Of a DNA stretch of 64,000 bases, positions 38,130 through 46,851 are shown one piece after another. Location: assembly GCF_004153195.1 (NCBI RefSeq), contig NZ_SEMC01000003.1, positions 124,001 through 188,000 of the forward strand. Reading direction: 5' to 3'. This stretch comes from Sporolactobacillus sp. THM19-2. Lineage in GTDB: Bacteria; Bacillota; Bacilli; Bacillales; Sporolactobacillaceae. A program made the translations under genes and the position numbers. Position 1 is the first letter of the stretch. Every line of letters begins with the position of its first letter. Under the pieces are notes generated by a model. It ran no database searches, was not told the origin of the DNA, and was given only the letters and a program-made list of their open reading frames with translations.

Positions 38130-40049
38130 TCATTTAAATAGATAAAAAAAGATGATGATTCCAATACAACAAAGAAGCAAAATACGCATTTTTATTACAT
38201 TGACTCTTATTTGATTCAATGACGACAAAGGTAATGTCTGAATGGTGTTAAGGGGAGAATGCTCCCAAGTATCAATCATAGAAAATTCTGAAATTGAATA
38301 GTCAATTGAAATATAACGATCTGACAGTAACGGTTCATCTATCAGTGCTTCAAATATTTTCTGCTGCGTCGCCAATTTCAAATCCATCTGAAAAGGTTCA
38401 AAGCTATGTATCAGCTCTTCCAGGTTCTTTCTTTCGATCTCTCCCATCCCTTCTTTAGTCAATACACTATTATTTATAGATATAATCGTGCTGCTGATTT
38501 TAGAAAGAAGGTTGATGGTTTGAAAAAATGAAAGACCGATTTTTTGAAGATAATACTGTTTGTTCACTTTTACCAATTGGTTCAAGTCCTCTATTTTATT
38601 GTGAAGTACTTGTCTGTTGTTGAAATTAATGAACTGGATTGTGGTTGAAAGCTGTTCAATAAAATCGTCCTGCTTGACGTTTTCTTTTTCAAGGCATTTT
38701 CGATACTCTTCTACCTGTACGTTAAACATTCTTATTTCATATTCAAATTGATCAAGCTGGGCATGGTTAAAAAGAGGGTATGTTCGATAGGCTCCAGACT
38801 CTGTAAAGATATTTATATCGGTTTGAAGTTGTTTATACCTCTGAACTAGCTTCTCTTTTTCAGTATTTATGTGTTGTATCTTATTTGAAAGCTGTCTTTT
38901 TAATTCTTTTATTTTTATTGATACCATTGGAGACTGTCCAGTACCCATGGTATCCAGCCAAAGCTGTGCATGCTTTTCATCCGATACAAGTGATAAAAAA
39001 GATTTATTTGTTGCAATATACGATGCTAATTCTTGAATTTTCACCTGATGATACTCAATAAAATGATTTATTTCATCTTTTTTATCAAGAATCGTATTCC
39101 ATGACTGCGACAATGCATCAAAAGATAAATACATTTCTTCAATATGTAGATCCTTTGTCAACATCTTTACTCGTGCCAAAATACAGCATTGTAAATAGAT
39201 TAAAAAGCGCCATGCGTTTTTCTTCTTAAGATCCATAGCCCCATTCTTTAACTTATTGAATACATCGGACACACTTTGTGATCGTCCAATCTCCAGCCAC
39301 GTCGGATCCCTTTCAATCTTTCCTTTGAGTATGTACACCGCAGAAATACCAATCACATCAATTAAATGATATTGATCGATAAACGAATCACGCTCTTCAG
39401 TAAGCCACTCTTCTAATTCTTGTTCTTCTTCTTCATCATCGTAATTATCAATTTGATTGATGACCATAATTGTTGGAAGATGATTATGCATCAATTTTTC
39501 TAAGTATTGATGCGTCACTTGCGTCTGTATCGTACGACAATCAGTAACCCATAAGACTACATCCACACGATTGAAGAAGCGTTCCGTATTCCTGGTATGG
39601 TAAGCGTACTGAGAATTTAAGCCAGGAGAGTCAATAATCGTCACCTCTTTAAGAAAATCCAATGGCCAATACATTTCCACCCAGTCGATTTCTTTATCAA
39701 TTGACTCGTTACTTAAATCAGCGAATTGATTATTTTCATACGTTATGATGCGTCCATCCAACAAATAAATAACCATCTTCTTTTGAACGCCATACTTAAA
39801 CATTGTAACAATGGACGTTTTCGGCAATATATCACTTGCGACGACCTGTTCCCCAAAAATCGAATTCACAAATGTGGATTTTCCTGACTTCGCCTCACCC
39901 ATAATCATCACATTAAGCGGCCGTTCTGTTTGCCCATTTTGCCAATCCGCCAATTCCTGTCCCATTTCTTGCATTTCAGGAACAGTATTTAAATCATCCT
40001 TCAGCTTCTGAATATATTTTGTCCAATCTTTTAAACCTGAAGTCTGCAT
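38130..40049 (-). CDS. Dynamin-like GTPase A (first gene of operon), C-terminally anchored
   Basis: 639 residues. G1 GEAKSGKS at 51-58, G2 threonine 78, G3 DSPG at 140-143, G4 NQID at 198-201. An acidic insertion DDEEEEQELEEW follows G4. The rest is helical with several heptad-like stretches. It ends in a single hydrophobic helix, KMRILLLCCIGIIIFFYLFK, at the extreme C-terminus, a tail anchor not present in the other two proteins. The start follows AGGTGA closely (4 bases). It leads the operon and is the one most likely to fix the complex to the membrane. Confidence 0.87.
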   Translation of the reverse strand: MQTSGLKDWTKYIQKLKDDLNTVPEMQEMGQELADWQNGQTERPLNVMIMGEAKSGKSTFVNSIFGEQVVASDILPKTSIVTMFKYGVQKKMVIYLLDGRIITYENNQFADLSNESIDKEIDWVEMYWPLDFLKEVTIIDSPGLNSQYAYHTRNTERFFNRVDVVLWVTDCRTIQTQVTHQYLEKLMHNHLPTIMVINQIDNYDDEEEEQELEEWLTEERDSFIDQYHLIDVIGISAVYILKGKIERDPTWLEIGRSQSVSDVFNKLKNGAMDLKKKNAWRFLIYLQCCILARVKMLTKDLHIEEMYLSFDALSQSWNTILDKKDEINHFIEYHQVKIQELASYIATNKSFLSLVSDEKHAQLWLDTMGTGQSPMVSIKIKELKRQLSNKIQHINTEKEKLVQRYKQLQTDINIFTESGAYRTYPLFNHAQLDQFEYEIRMFNVQVEEYRKCLEKENVKQDDFIEQLSTTIQFINFNNRQVLHNKIEDLNQLVKVNKQYYLQKIGLSFFQTINLLSKISSTIISINNSVLTKEGMGEIERKNLEELIHSFEPFQMDLKLATQQKIFEALIDEPLLSDRYISIDYSISEFSMIDTWEHSPLNTIQTLPLSSLNQIRVNVIKMRILLLCCIGIIIFFYLFK

Positions 40050-40117
40050 CCCGTCACCTGTCTTTCAGAACAAAACCTGAATGCAATTCAATAGGTAATG
40101 CGACCCATTACATTTTA

Positions 40118-40145
40118 ATTATCGGTCGCCATTTAGAAATGTTAA
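40118..40145 (-). promoter_or_regulatory. Candidate promoter of the dynamin-like operon
   Basis: TTAACA (40140-40145) and GATAAT (40118-40123) on the minus strand are 16 bases apart, about 70 bases upstream of gene A. No operator is obvious. Confidence 0.42.
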
Positions 40146-40196
40146 ACATTTATTCTAACCCTGGGATTCATGTTTTCCAGAGATATGACCATTCAA

Positions 40197-40540
40197 TGAG
40201 AAAAGATGATTGTGTAGCCATTTTCCCGGATGAAACTGCAGACCTACTGAAGGCGGTTTACCACAATCGCTCGGGACAGTTACAAATGGACACGGCTGTA
40301 TAACAATCGGAGCGCCATTGAACGGGTCAACAGTCGGATTGATAACCAATTGGGTTGTGAGTAGCATTCGATCCGAGGGGAAAAGAAGATGGGGATCTGA
40401 TGCAACTTGGCACGCTGCGTACGGTTGGAAATGGCCGTCGGTCACGTCAGGGAGAATCAACTGGGAAAAGTATGCTGCCTCGTTTCCCAAGAAGCAGCGA
40501 CCTATCCTTCAATTAAGAAGAGGAAACAATCTGAGAGGGG
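40197..40540 (+). pseudogene. DDE transposase C-terminal remnant (IS1182/IS4-like)
   Basis: On the plus strand YNNRSAIERVNSRIDNQLG (about 40297-40355) is the conserved C-terminal motif of DDE transposases, including its glutamate. HSIRGEKKM and MAVGHVRENQLGK follow, broken by stop codons and frameshifts. No complete frame or terminal repeat remains. It lies directly upstream of the GTPase operon promoter. Confidence 0.65.
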
Positions 40541-41270
40541 GAAGTCTGCACTTTTTTAATCAGGAAAAACCGATTACTGGAAAGCAGATCAGAATCAATA
40601 CCCAATCGCTCTTTTTGATGTCGGTTACATCGCTTTTTTTAACGATTGATGTCTCAAATAGCTACATCGAAAAAAGCTCCAAAAAAACGTGCCTTGACAA
40701 CGGGCTACACATTTGGCCGTCCTTGTTTTTATTTTCCCTAATATAAAAGTTACAGGCACATTTACAACGAGGCTGCAGGACAATTGTTCCCACTTCCTTT
40801 CCTGCTTCTTCTCGCGATCTTGTAAAATTTTCTTACCCCATCAGAACTCACTGAAAGCCCCCCCACTCAGATATAATAAATCCACAGGTGATCAGATGGT
40901 CAGCTGAGGGGAAATGGGGATGAAGATTATTTTGAAGCAGAAATTAAGATACTACTTCAGAGAGCCTGAACTTCACTGAAATTTATCCGCAAATAATTGG
41001 ATGACGTCCGCCTGAAAATGATTGCACGTACCCCAACTCTTATCCGGCTGCAATCTTTATTATGAATCCCTTCTGACCGACTGGGACCGTGCAGTGGTCA
41101 AAAAGCGATCCAGGGAAATCATCACAGACAATTTTGCCAAAAAATATGGATTTGATCATTATTATTTAACAATATCATTTGCAAGTATTTTCCCGGAATA
41201 TAGGCTAATTAAATATCTTCCACAGTAAAAATCTGAAACAAAAGCATCATTTCCCCGAATTGTCAAGTTT
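40541..41270. other. Gene-poor decayed stretch
   Basis: About 730 bases with no well-supported gene. A 68-codon plus-strand frame (41022-41228; ending ASIFPEYRLIKYLPQ) looks protein-like in its second half but has no ribosome site; it may be the tail of a lost gene. The base composition shifts repeatedly, in keeping with an accumulation of fragments. Confidence 0.35.
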
Positions 41271-41545
41271 TCAAACAAAGATTTGTGTATCCGAATACCC
41301 TCCGCCGCCTCCGGTTGATTCGAGTTTAATCCTCATTTAATCACCTCGTCCTGGCGTTTGAGCATATCCATGTTGGCCTGTGTGTCTGCAAGGTTCTTAT
41401 GCATGCCTTCTATGTAGAGCGAAATCAGCTGATGAACCACTTTTCCCGCCCCTGGGTCATTCGTAATCGCCAGATGGCTGACGCTTTGTCTGGATGGCGC
41501 ACGGAGTGACAGCTGATTCAGGACTATCCCGGCAGCTTCAACTCA
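41271..41545 (-). pseudogene. Stub of a duplicated LXG locus (DUF5344 tail plus first LXG codons)
   Basis: The minus strand encodes an uninterrupted tail of a YwqI/DUF5344-type protein (VLNQLSLRAPSRQSVSHLAI ... NMDMLKRQDEVIK, stop at 41333-41335). It is coupled by ATGA to an LXG start, MRIKLESTGGGGGYSDTQ, that ends three codons later at 41271. The segment is a clear duplicate of 44046-44330. The DUF5344 part lacks its N-terminus (stop at the left border) and the toxin is cut after 21 codons. It marks an old toxin cassette. Confidence 0.8.
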
Positions 41546-41573
41546 TCCGCTTTCTGCTAACAAATAAACGAAT

Positions 41574-41867
41574 TTAATTTTCTACCGAGAACCTAATAAA
41601 GGGCGTATCTTTCATTTTTAAGCGATACTGTTTCTGAAACAATTCCTCCTGCTCATCTTGATAACCTTCGAAATAAATCTCGGCTATATTTTCATCATTG
41701 AAAAAGTATACCTGGTCTTCAACTTTGCCTGTTGGGTATATACATGCAGAATAGTCAAAATAACCAATTACACCATTATTGTTATAAAGGGGTGCCCGGT
41801 TTAAAACCATCAATTTCACATCTCCACTTTTTAACCGAACAACGCTTCCGATGGGCAATAGTTTCAT
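41574..41867 (-). CDS. DUF4176-family protein of the LXG locus
   Basis: 97 residues: LPIGSVVRLKSGDVKLMVLNR, IGYFDYSACIYPTGKVEDQVYFFN and EIYFEGYQDEQEELFQKQ are the conserved blocks of DUF4176, a family repeatedly found in LXG/type VII secretion loci and thought to assist toxin or immunity function. Its ATG overlaps the stop of the membrane gene before it (ATGA). Its role here, whether an accessory or part of immunity, is not certain. Confidence 0.75.
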   Translation of the reverse strand: MKLLPIGSVVRLKSGDVKLMVLNRAPLYNNNGVIGYFDYSACIYPTGKVEDQVYFFNDENIAEIYFEGYQDEQEELFQKQYRLKMKDTPFIRFSVEN

Positions 41868-42406
41868 AACTTTATTTCTCCCCTTTGTACCTTTTTATAT
41901 AGTCTTATTCGGGAATACGGCTTCATAAACACAAACACCCAAACGGCAACAAATCCCATCACTCCGATAACTAATGACTGGAGAAGACCCATCACAAAAA
42001 ATATAATAAAGCAGATGATAGTAATGACAAGCGCAAATAGAATTCCGAATACCTCTCGGTGTAATTGCTCATTTCCTTGTACAGCATAGTTCAATAGATT
42101 TGCTTGATCGATATATATATTGCTCATTTGATCCTGTATGTAATAACCTTTATAAAATATTTTCGCGATAACAAAGCTTAAAGGCAATGTGATTAGAGAT
42201 AGAGCGAGATTGATCATAAATCCTTGATAATTTTGATAAATATCATTCAACGTATACGAACCATACAGAACCAATAAAAAAGCAATAATGTATAGACCGC
42301 TGCTTCTCTTTGTATGAGGTAATCGATATAATTGATTTTTATCAACATCATAAAATAATGTATAATTTTCTTTTTCTCTATAAAAAGGAACTCGTGTATT
42401 AAACAC
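41864..42406 (-). CDS. Four-helix membrane protein, candidate immunity protein
   Basis: 180 residues with hydrophobic helices at about 37-56, 63-84 and 118-162 (two closely spaced). A soluble N-terminus (FYREKENYTLFYDVDKNQLYRLP) resembles the start of DUF443-type immunity proteins that protect against membrane-depolarising toxins. It follows the LXG toxin gene by 140 bases and is coupled to the DUF4176 gene. Since the toxin's C-terminal domain is itself membrane-directed, a membrane immunity protein is the expected partner. Assignment is by context. Confidence 0.6.
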   Translation of the reverse strand: MFNTRVPFYREKENYTLFYDVDKNQLYRLPHTKRSSGLYIIAFLLVLYGSYTLNDIYQNYQGFMINLALSLITLPLSFVIAKIFYKGYYIQDQMSNIYIDQANLLNYAVQGNEQLHREVFGILFALVITIICFIIFFVMGLLQSLVIGVMGFVAVWVFVFMKPYSRIRLYKKVQRGEIKL

Positions 42407-42546
42407 TGTCTCACTCCTATTTATACAATGATTAGTTTTATATAGCTTACCGGATTTTATTTAAAAAAATCATTGATCCTTATTGGTCCTTACTACTTTT
42501 TCTATAAAAGGGATTAATTGTTTATACACTTTTTCAGTTCCTGCTT

Positions 42547-44112
42547 TTAACAGAAAGCAGTGCTTAAATTTCCAAAGAAACCAGACACAGCATCGCCAAC
42601 CTCTTTCCCTTTATCGGTGACCAACTTAATCGCACTCTTACCTGTATCCTCTGCACTATCAACGATGTTGCTAATCTGGCTGGCTATTTTTTCTTTATTA
42701 TCATAAACTGCGTCAAACAACATGGATCCGGCAACACCGACGATAAACCCAACCACAGTACCAATAGGCCCGCCAATAGCAGTTCCTATAGTTGCACCTG
42801 CTGCACCAGCCCCAATATGTCCAACGGTCTTGACCGCAGCATCGGTCACAACTTCTCCACGGGACACTTGAACACTAAAGTCCAGGACAGCACCTATTAT
42901 CGGAACAGCATTTACTGCTCCAGACCGGATAACTTTACTTAATAGGGATGGGGGCTCAGGAATGATCGCAACACCACCACCTACCGTAGCTCCTAATAAT
43001 CCTCTATCCATAAAGTGAGCAGTATTTTCCCGTATCCATATATTAATTTCGTTTGCTATTCTTTCTGATGTTTCTTGTGTCACTTTGTTTTCTATAGCAT
43101 TCTTTATAAAAGCGGCTCCTGTGTTAAGGATCCCAGATTTTATCGAGTCATAAGTTGCTTTATCAATCTTTCCATTTTTATAATCTGTTTCAGCTTTATT
43201 TAAAAACAATCTAGATTCAGGATCTAATTCATCTATTTTATCTGGCTGACTCTTTCCCAAATCTCGATTGATGCCCTTGCTATTTATTAAGTCCATTTTT
43301 TTGTCAAAAGACAGGTTTTCTCTTGCCTCTTCCGCCAAACGCATCTGCCGGGCTTCTTCCTGCTTCGCTTTTGTCTCTAGATAATTCTGAGAGAGGAGTA
43401 CCATCTCATCCTGCAGCTGATAGATCTCACTTTGGCGATAGTCATCAGCGTTAAAATGCATCGGCTGGACATCGGCACCTTGTGTGGTGGCGTTGATCAG
43501 TTCGTTGTACAGGCTTGCGATGTACTGAATGTCACCGTCCATTTGCCTGTATTCATTGACGAGTTCCTGATCCAATGAACGGACGTCGCTGATCATCTTT
43601 CGGCGCTTGCTTTCCGCTTCATCCAAGGTATGTTCGATGGTACGTGTTGAAAAGACGTTCAGCTGGACCAGGTCGGAGATGCTGTCGAGAATCGCCTTGA
43701 TGTCCGCACGTTCGCGATCCACAATTTGGCTCGAACGCATGTTAGAATAGGAAAGATCTTGTTCGAGAAACGGAATCCGGACAAGGGTATCCCCGCCAAG
43801 ATTCTTGTCGTCAATCCGGCCGGGGATGCCGCCGAAAAAAGCGATCTGCTTGTCGATCAGGCGCAGCCAGGCGTTTACAACATCAATCTGAGCTGCGTAA
43901 AAACGCTTGATTGCTTCTGCGCCTTGGCCTTGAAAGTCGCTGCCAAGAGATGTGATCTGTTGGAACGCTGTTTTCAGATTTTCAAACTGATCTCTCAGGA
44001 TTTCGTACGCTTTTGCACGCGCTTTGGCGGCATCGATCAGCGACTGAGCCTCAAAGGTTTGTGTATCCGAAAACCCTCCGCCGCCTCCGGTTGATTCGAG
44101 TTTAATCCTCAT
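42547..44112 (-). CDS. LXG-domain polymorphic toxin with glycine-zipper C-terminus
   Basis: 521 residues. The N-terminal LXG domain (about 1-235, helical, starting MRIKLESTGGGGGFSDTQ) targets the protein to type VII secretion. A charged linker (about 240-330) follows. The C-terminal region holds hydrophobic segments at about 375-415 and a glycine zipper at 431-465 (GHIGAGAAGATIGTAIGGPI), then an amphipathic tail. Glycine-zipper LXG toxins such as TelE permeabilise membranes, so a pore-forming role is inferred. The gene overlaps the preceding small gene (ATGA). No type VII secretion machinery is in this window. Confidence 0.8.
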   Translation of the reverse strand: MRIKLESTGGGGGFSDTQTFEAQSLIDAAKARAKAYEILRDQFENLKTAFQQITSLGSDFQGQGAEAIKRFYAAQIDVVNAWLRLIDKQIAFFGGIPGRIDDKNLGGDTLVRIPFLEQDLSYSNMRSSQIVDRERADIKAILDSISDLVQLNVFSTRTIEHTLDEAESKRRKMISDVRSLDQELVNEYRQMDGDIQYIASLYNELINATTQGADVQPMHFNADDYRQSEIYQLQDEMVLLSQNYLETKAKQEEARQMRLAEEARENLSFDKKMDLINSKGINRDLGKSQPDKIDELDPESRLFLNKAETDYKNGKIDKATYDSIKSGILNTGAAFIKNAIENKVTQETSERIANEINIWIRENTAHFMDRGLLGATVGGGVAIIPEPPSLLSKVIRSGAVNAVPIIGAVLDFSVQVSRGEVVTDAAVKTVGHIGAGAAGATIGTAIGGPIGTVVGFIVGVAGSMLFDAVYDNKEKIASQISNIVDSAEDTGKSAIKLVTDKGKEVGDAVSGFFGNLSTAFC

Positions 44113-44360
44113 TTAATCACCTCGTCCTGACGTTTGAGTAGATCCACGTTGTCCTTATGTCTGCGAGGTTCTTGCGCACATCTTCTATGTATGGCGATAT
44201 AAGCTGATGAACCATCTTTTCCCGCTCCTGGGTCATTCGTAATCGCCAGATGACCGACGCCCTGTCCGGATGGTGCATGGAGTGACAACTGATTCAGAGC
44301 TATCCCGGCAGTTTCAACTCGTCCGCTTACGTGATCATGGTTCAGTTCGATCCTGTCCAT
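44109..44360 (-). CDS. DUF5344/YwqI-like LXG partner with two compensating frameshifts
   Basis: 83 residues. Compared with the duplicate at 41333-41545 this copy carries a one-base insertion near 44214 and a one-base deletion near 44155. The frame is lost after NDPGAGK and regained at DNVDLLKRQDEVIK. The intervening segment (DGSSAYIAIHRRCAQEPRRH) is therefore out of frame; the ancestral reading, VHQLISPYIEDVRKNLADI, can still be read in frame +1. Small helical partners of this type bind LXG domains and are needed for export. Whether this product still works is doubtful. Confidence 0.65.
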   Translation of the reverse strand: MDRIELNHDHVSGRVETAGIALNQLSLHAPSGQGVGHLAITNDPGAGKDGSSAYIAIHRRCAQEPRRHKDNVDLLKRQDEVIK

Positions 44361-44475
44361 ACAAACGCCCGTCCTTTCATTGATGGATTTTCCTCAGAAA
44401 TCCGTTGCCGCGTGTGACCTCATCCAGTAGTCAGGGTGCGTAAATCACCCAGACCTGTTGACTGTCCTGAAACTT

Positions 44476-44556
44476 CTATTTTGCCTGCTTGAGTCGCACA
44501 ATTTTATCGTTGACTTCAGTTAACTGATTGGACAGGTTTTGAAAAACCCAATTCAT
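44476..44556 (-). pseudogene. YwqH/DUF5082-like remnant
   Basis: From an ATG at 44556 the minus strand reads MNWVFQNLSNQLTEVNDKIV and RLKQAK, then a TAG at codon 27. The pattern of SNQLTEVNDKIVRLKQAK matches the start of DUF5082 proteins, the first gene of ywqH-ywqI-ywqJ toxin loci. Following sequence to about 44370 keeps a few plausible residues in frame (KFQDSQQVW) but with further stops. It completes the degraded three-gene LXG arrangement. Confidence 0.55.
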
Positions 44557-45286
44557 CGTTCCCGAAGTACTCACCGTCCCGGCACCTCTTTTACGATCAA
44601 GGTTCTAATTAACATTAATGCTTTTACATTTAACACCCTGCAATTGGAAAAACCGAAGCCCACAAATGAGTTCCGGCTGATCAGCCCGTCCAGCCCGCTG
44701 AATCATTCACCGGTGACCCCGGAATCCTGTCTATATTTTATGCGAAGATATGCTGTCGGTTCGATTCGGGCTGCCATTTAAAGATCTAGAGATCTAGAGT
44801 CCACAGAAAAGGAGCAATACTAATTTTCAGAAAGATGACTGCGCTTTCATTTTCAACAATTAATTTTATTTTAAAGATATATGTCTGATTTGTGAATGCG
44901 GTAAAATACCTAAATACAAAACTCTCATGTTGCTCATTCGATTGAATGCGACAGAATCAGCTAAAAAAATCAGGACTATTTTACCAGATAGATTTGGCAT
45001 GAAGAACCGGTATATATCGATCCACTTTCCGGGGAATCAGTACAGCAAGACGATGATGTCCCCACAAAAGCTGAATCAACAGGATCTGGAGGCCGGAGGA
45101 GAAGCCCTTTTGACAGCTATCATCACTGAATGGACTGAAATCTGTCATCTAAGCAGTCCTGGTCCTGAGGAGTCAGAAGGTATGGCCGGATAGCAGCCGA
45201 CTGCACGTTGGATGAGTTGTCCGATCCGGCGTCTCGTTGTAAAATAGCCGTTAAATACTCAAACTTATACAGAGGTGGTCTTGAAT
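44557..45286. other. Intergenic stretch upstream of the pRiA4b-ORF3 gene
   Basis: About 730 bases. An 88-codon plus-strand frame at 44927 (ESAKKIRTILPDRFGMKNRY in its first half) lacks a ribosome site and is not called. AGATCTAGAGATCTAGAG at 44783-44800 is a 9-base tandem repeat. Bases 44881-44899 resemble 48813-48832 (a TGTCTgATTTGTGAAT word), a hint of shared flanks. Confidence 0.35.
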
Positions 45287-45883
45287 ATGATCGATCAGTT
45301 TAAACTGACTTTTCGTGGAACACATCATCCTCCGGTCTGGATTCGAATCGAAGTGGATCAGAATATGACCTTTAGAGGACTTCATGAACTGATTCAGGCC
45401 GCATTTGACTGGGGAGATATCATGCTGCATGATTTTGAAGTTCCGAACCCTCAGAATACGGATAAGCAAGTCGGCGGTCTGGATTTGAATCATCTGGTTG
45501 AGTTCGCTGTAAAGTATATGTTACCGACCAAACATATTGGACCAGCGGACGATTTTGATGATGCTTTTGATGAAATTCTGGATGAAGAGAAATGCAAGCT
45601 GAAAAATTTTCTGAAAAATCCGGGCGACAAGGCAGTCTATACCTATGACTTTGAAGAGGACTGGGAAGTAAATGTGCGACTTGAGGAAAAGCACCGTGCG
45701 GAGAAAAATATTTCCTATCCACGCTGCATCAAGGTAAGTCGCGGCTATGTTGATTTCATGACGGAACAGGGCGAATGGACCCGTGACCATCCCGACGTTC
45801 AGTCTGCAGACGTCATTGAGACGAATCCGAAAGCATGGGTTAAAACGGTGAATCAGTCTTTCAGGAAAATTTCTTTAAAGTAA
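45287..45883 (+). CDS. pRiA4b ORF-3 family protein
   Basis: 198 residues starting MIDQFKLTFRGTHHPPVWIR; the ATG at 45287 has GAGGTGG eight bases upstream. The blocks FRGLHELIQAAFDWGDIMLHDFEV, KNPGDKAVYTYDFEEDWEVNVRLE and YPRCIKVSRGY are typical of the pRiA4b ORF-3 (PF07929) family, common on plasmids, phages and genomic islands. Biochemical function is not established. This is the complete single-domain member of a local cluster that also contains a truncated copy (46852) and a fused long form (47000). Confidence 0.88.
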   Translation: MIDQFKLTFRGTHHPPVWIRIEVDQNMTFRGLHELIQAAFDWGDIMLHDFEVPNPQNTDKQVGGLDLNHLVEFAVKYMLPTKHIGPADDFDDAFDEILDEEKCKLKNFLKNPGDKAVYTYDFEEDWEVNVRLEEKHRAEKNISYPRCIKVSRGYVDFMTEQGEWTRDHPDVQSADVIETNPKAWVKTVNQSFRKISLK

Positions 45884-46343
45884 CTCCCAGGATGATCAAC
45901 TAGATTTCCTGTCGATTTTCTAATGAGCGTATCAGGAATGTTTGAATTTCTGCTCATTCGGGGTCAGAGGAAATATTCTGAGATCTGAATTCTGAGTTGA
46001 TCAGCATTTTATAGACCTGATCTGGGGAATATCTCCAGAATCCTGATGAAAAACTTAAATGCTTTCTTCCCCATCGTTCACCCATAGCACCTTAACCAGA
46101 ATATAATGGCAAATCCTTTCCTTGCAATAGTGATCTGTGATATCTCCTATCCCATTTCAGCCGGAAAAAGTTAAAAAATGTATCCTGGCCTGCAAGATAT
46201 ACTGAATAGAGCGCGATTGCGACAAATTAAACGCTTTAACCCGAAAATCATGCATTAGCTTTTTAATTTATCATCCTTTTATAATAAAAACAGATTAATG
46301 ATCCCTCAGGCAAAGTAATCATCCGTAAAATAGAAGAAACGGA
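45884..46343. other. Intergenic stretch, no gene seen
   Basis: 460 bases, AT-rich, between converging genes. I see no frame with a ribosome site, no strong hairpin with U-tract, and no recognised repeat. Confidence 0.4.
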
Positions 46344-46589
46344 TTACCTGCTCAACCCGTAATCCTTCAGCAACTTTTTAGCAACAGCAATCCCTTTTTC
46401 TGAAAGATAAACAGATTTTGCCTTGTGGCTGCCGCTGATCAGGCCTTTATCTTCCAGCTCATTGAGAACGTCAAAGTCGTAGCCTTTCCAGGCGCGCAGA
46501 TCACGTCGCTCGAAATCGTTTTCTTCCCAGGAAGTCAGATACAGCAGTATCATCGTCAGACTCCTGATCAGTTGTTCGCTATGATTCAT
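46344..46589 (-). CDS. DUF6429-like small helix-turn-helix protein
   Basis: 81 residues from the ATG at 46589 (GGGAGG nine bases upstream). MILLYLTSWEENDFERRDLRAWKGYDFDVLNELEDKGLI in outline, then SGSHKAKSVYLSEKGIAVAKKLL, has the arrangement of a winged-helix-like domain and matches the DUF6429 pattern. Members often sit beside pRiA4b-ORF3 genes in mobile regions. It may be a regulator; no target is known. Confidence 0.7.
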   Translation of the reverse strand: MNHSEQLIRSLTMILLYLTSWEENDFERRDLRAWKGYDFDVLNELEDKGLISGSHKAKSVYLSEKGIAVAKKLLKDYGLSR

Positions 46590-46851
46590 CAAATGAATCC
46601 TCCCTTCATCATGCACATCAGCAATAATTGCCAGTTTATGAGCCATTACTTCCATTTTAAGTGTAAAATATGGTTTATGCGATAGTCAGTCTGAATTTCA
46701 TCGCCACATGACTTCCCTGAATCTGCCCCCGGTCAAACTGAATTAATGTGGGTCCACATCCTCTGCCTGTTGGATGAGCTGATCACCCGGCCAACTTTGA
46801 CCTCACGTCGTAAAATAGCAGTTGAATAGCTGGTCTTATTACACAGGTTAA

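Noticed and set aside
34425-40049. The three GTPase genes as a recent tandem triplication
   Set aside because: Apart from the GTPase motifs the sequences, membrane segments and C-termini differ strongly, so duplication must be ancient or the genes were assembled separately.
41022-41228. 68-codon plus-strand frame
   Set aside because: Protein-like end but no ribosome site and decayed surroundings; too weak to call a gene.
44927-45193. 88-codon plus-strand frame
   Set aside because: No ribosome site and no family pattern; left within the intergenic entry.
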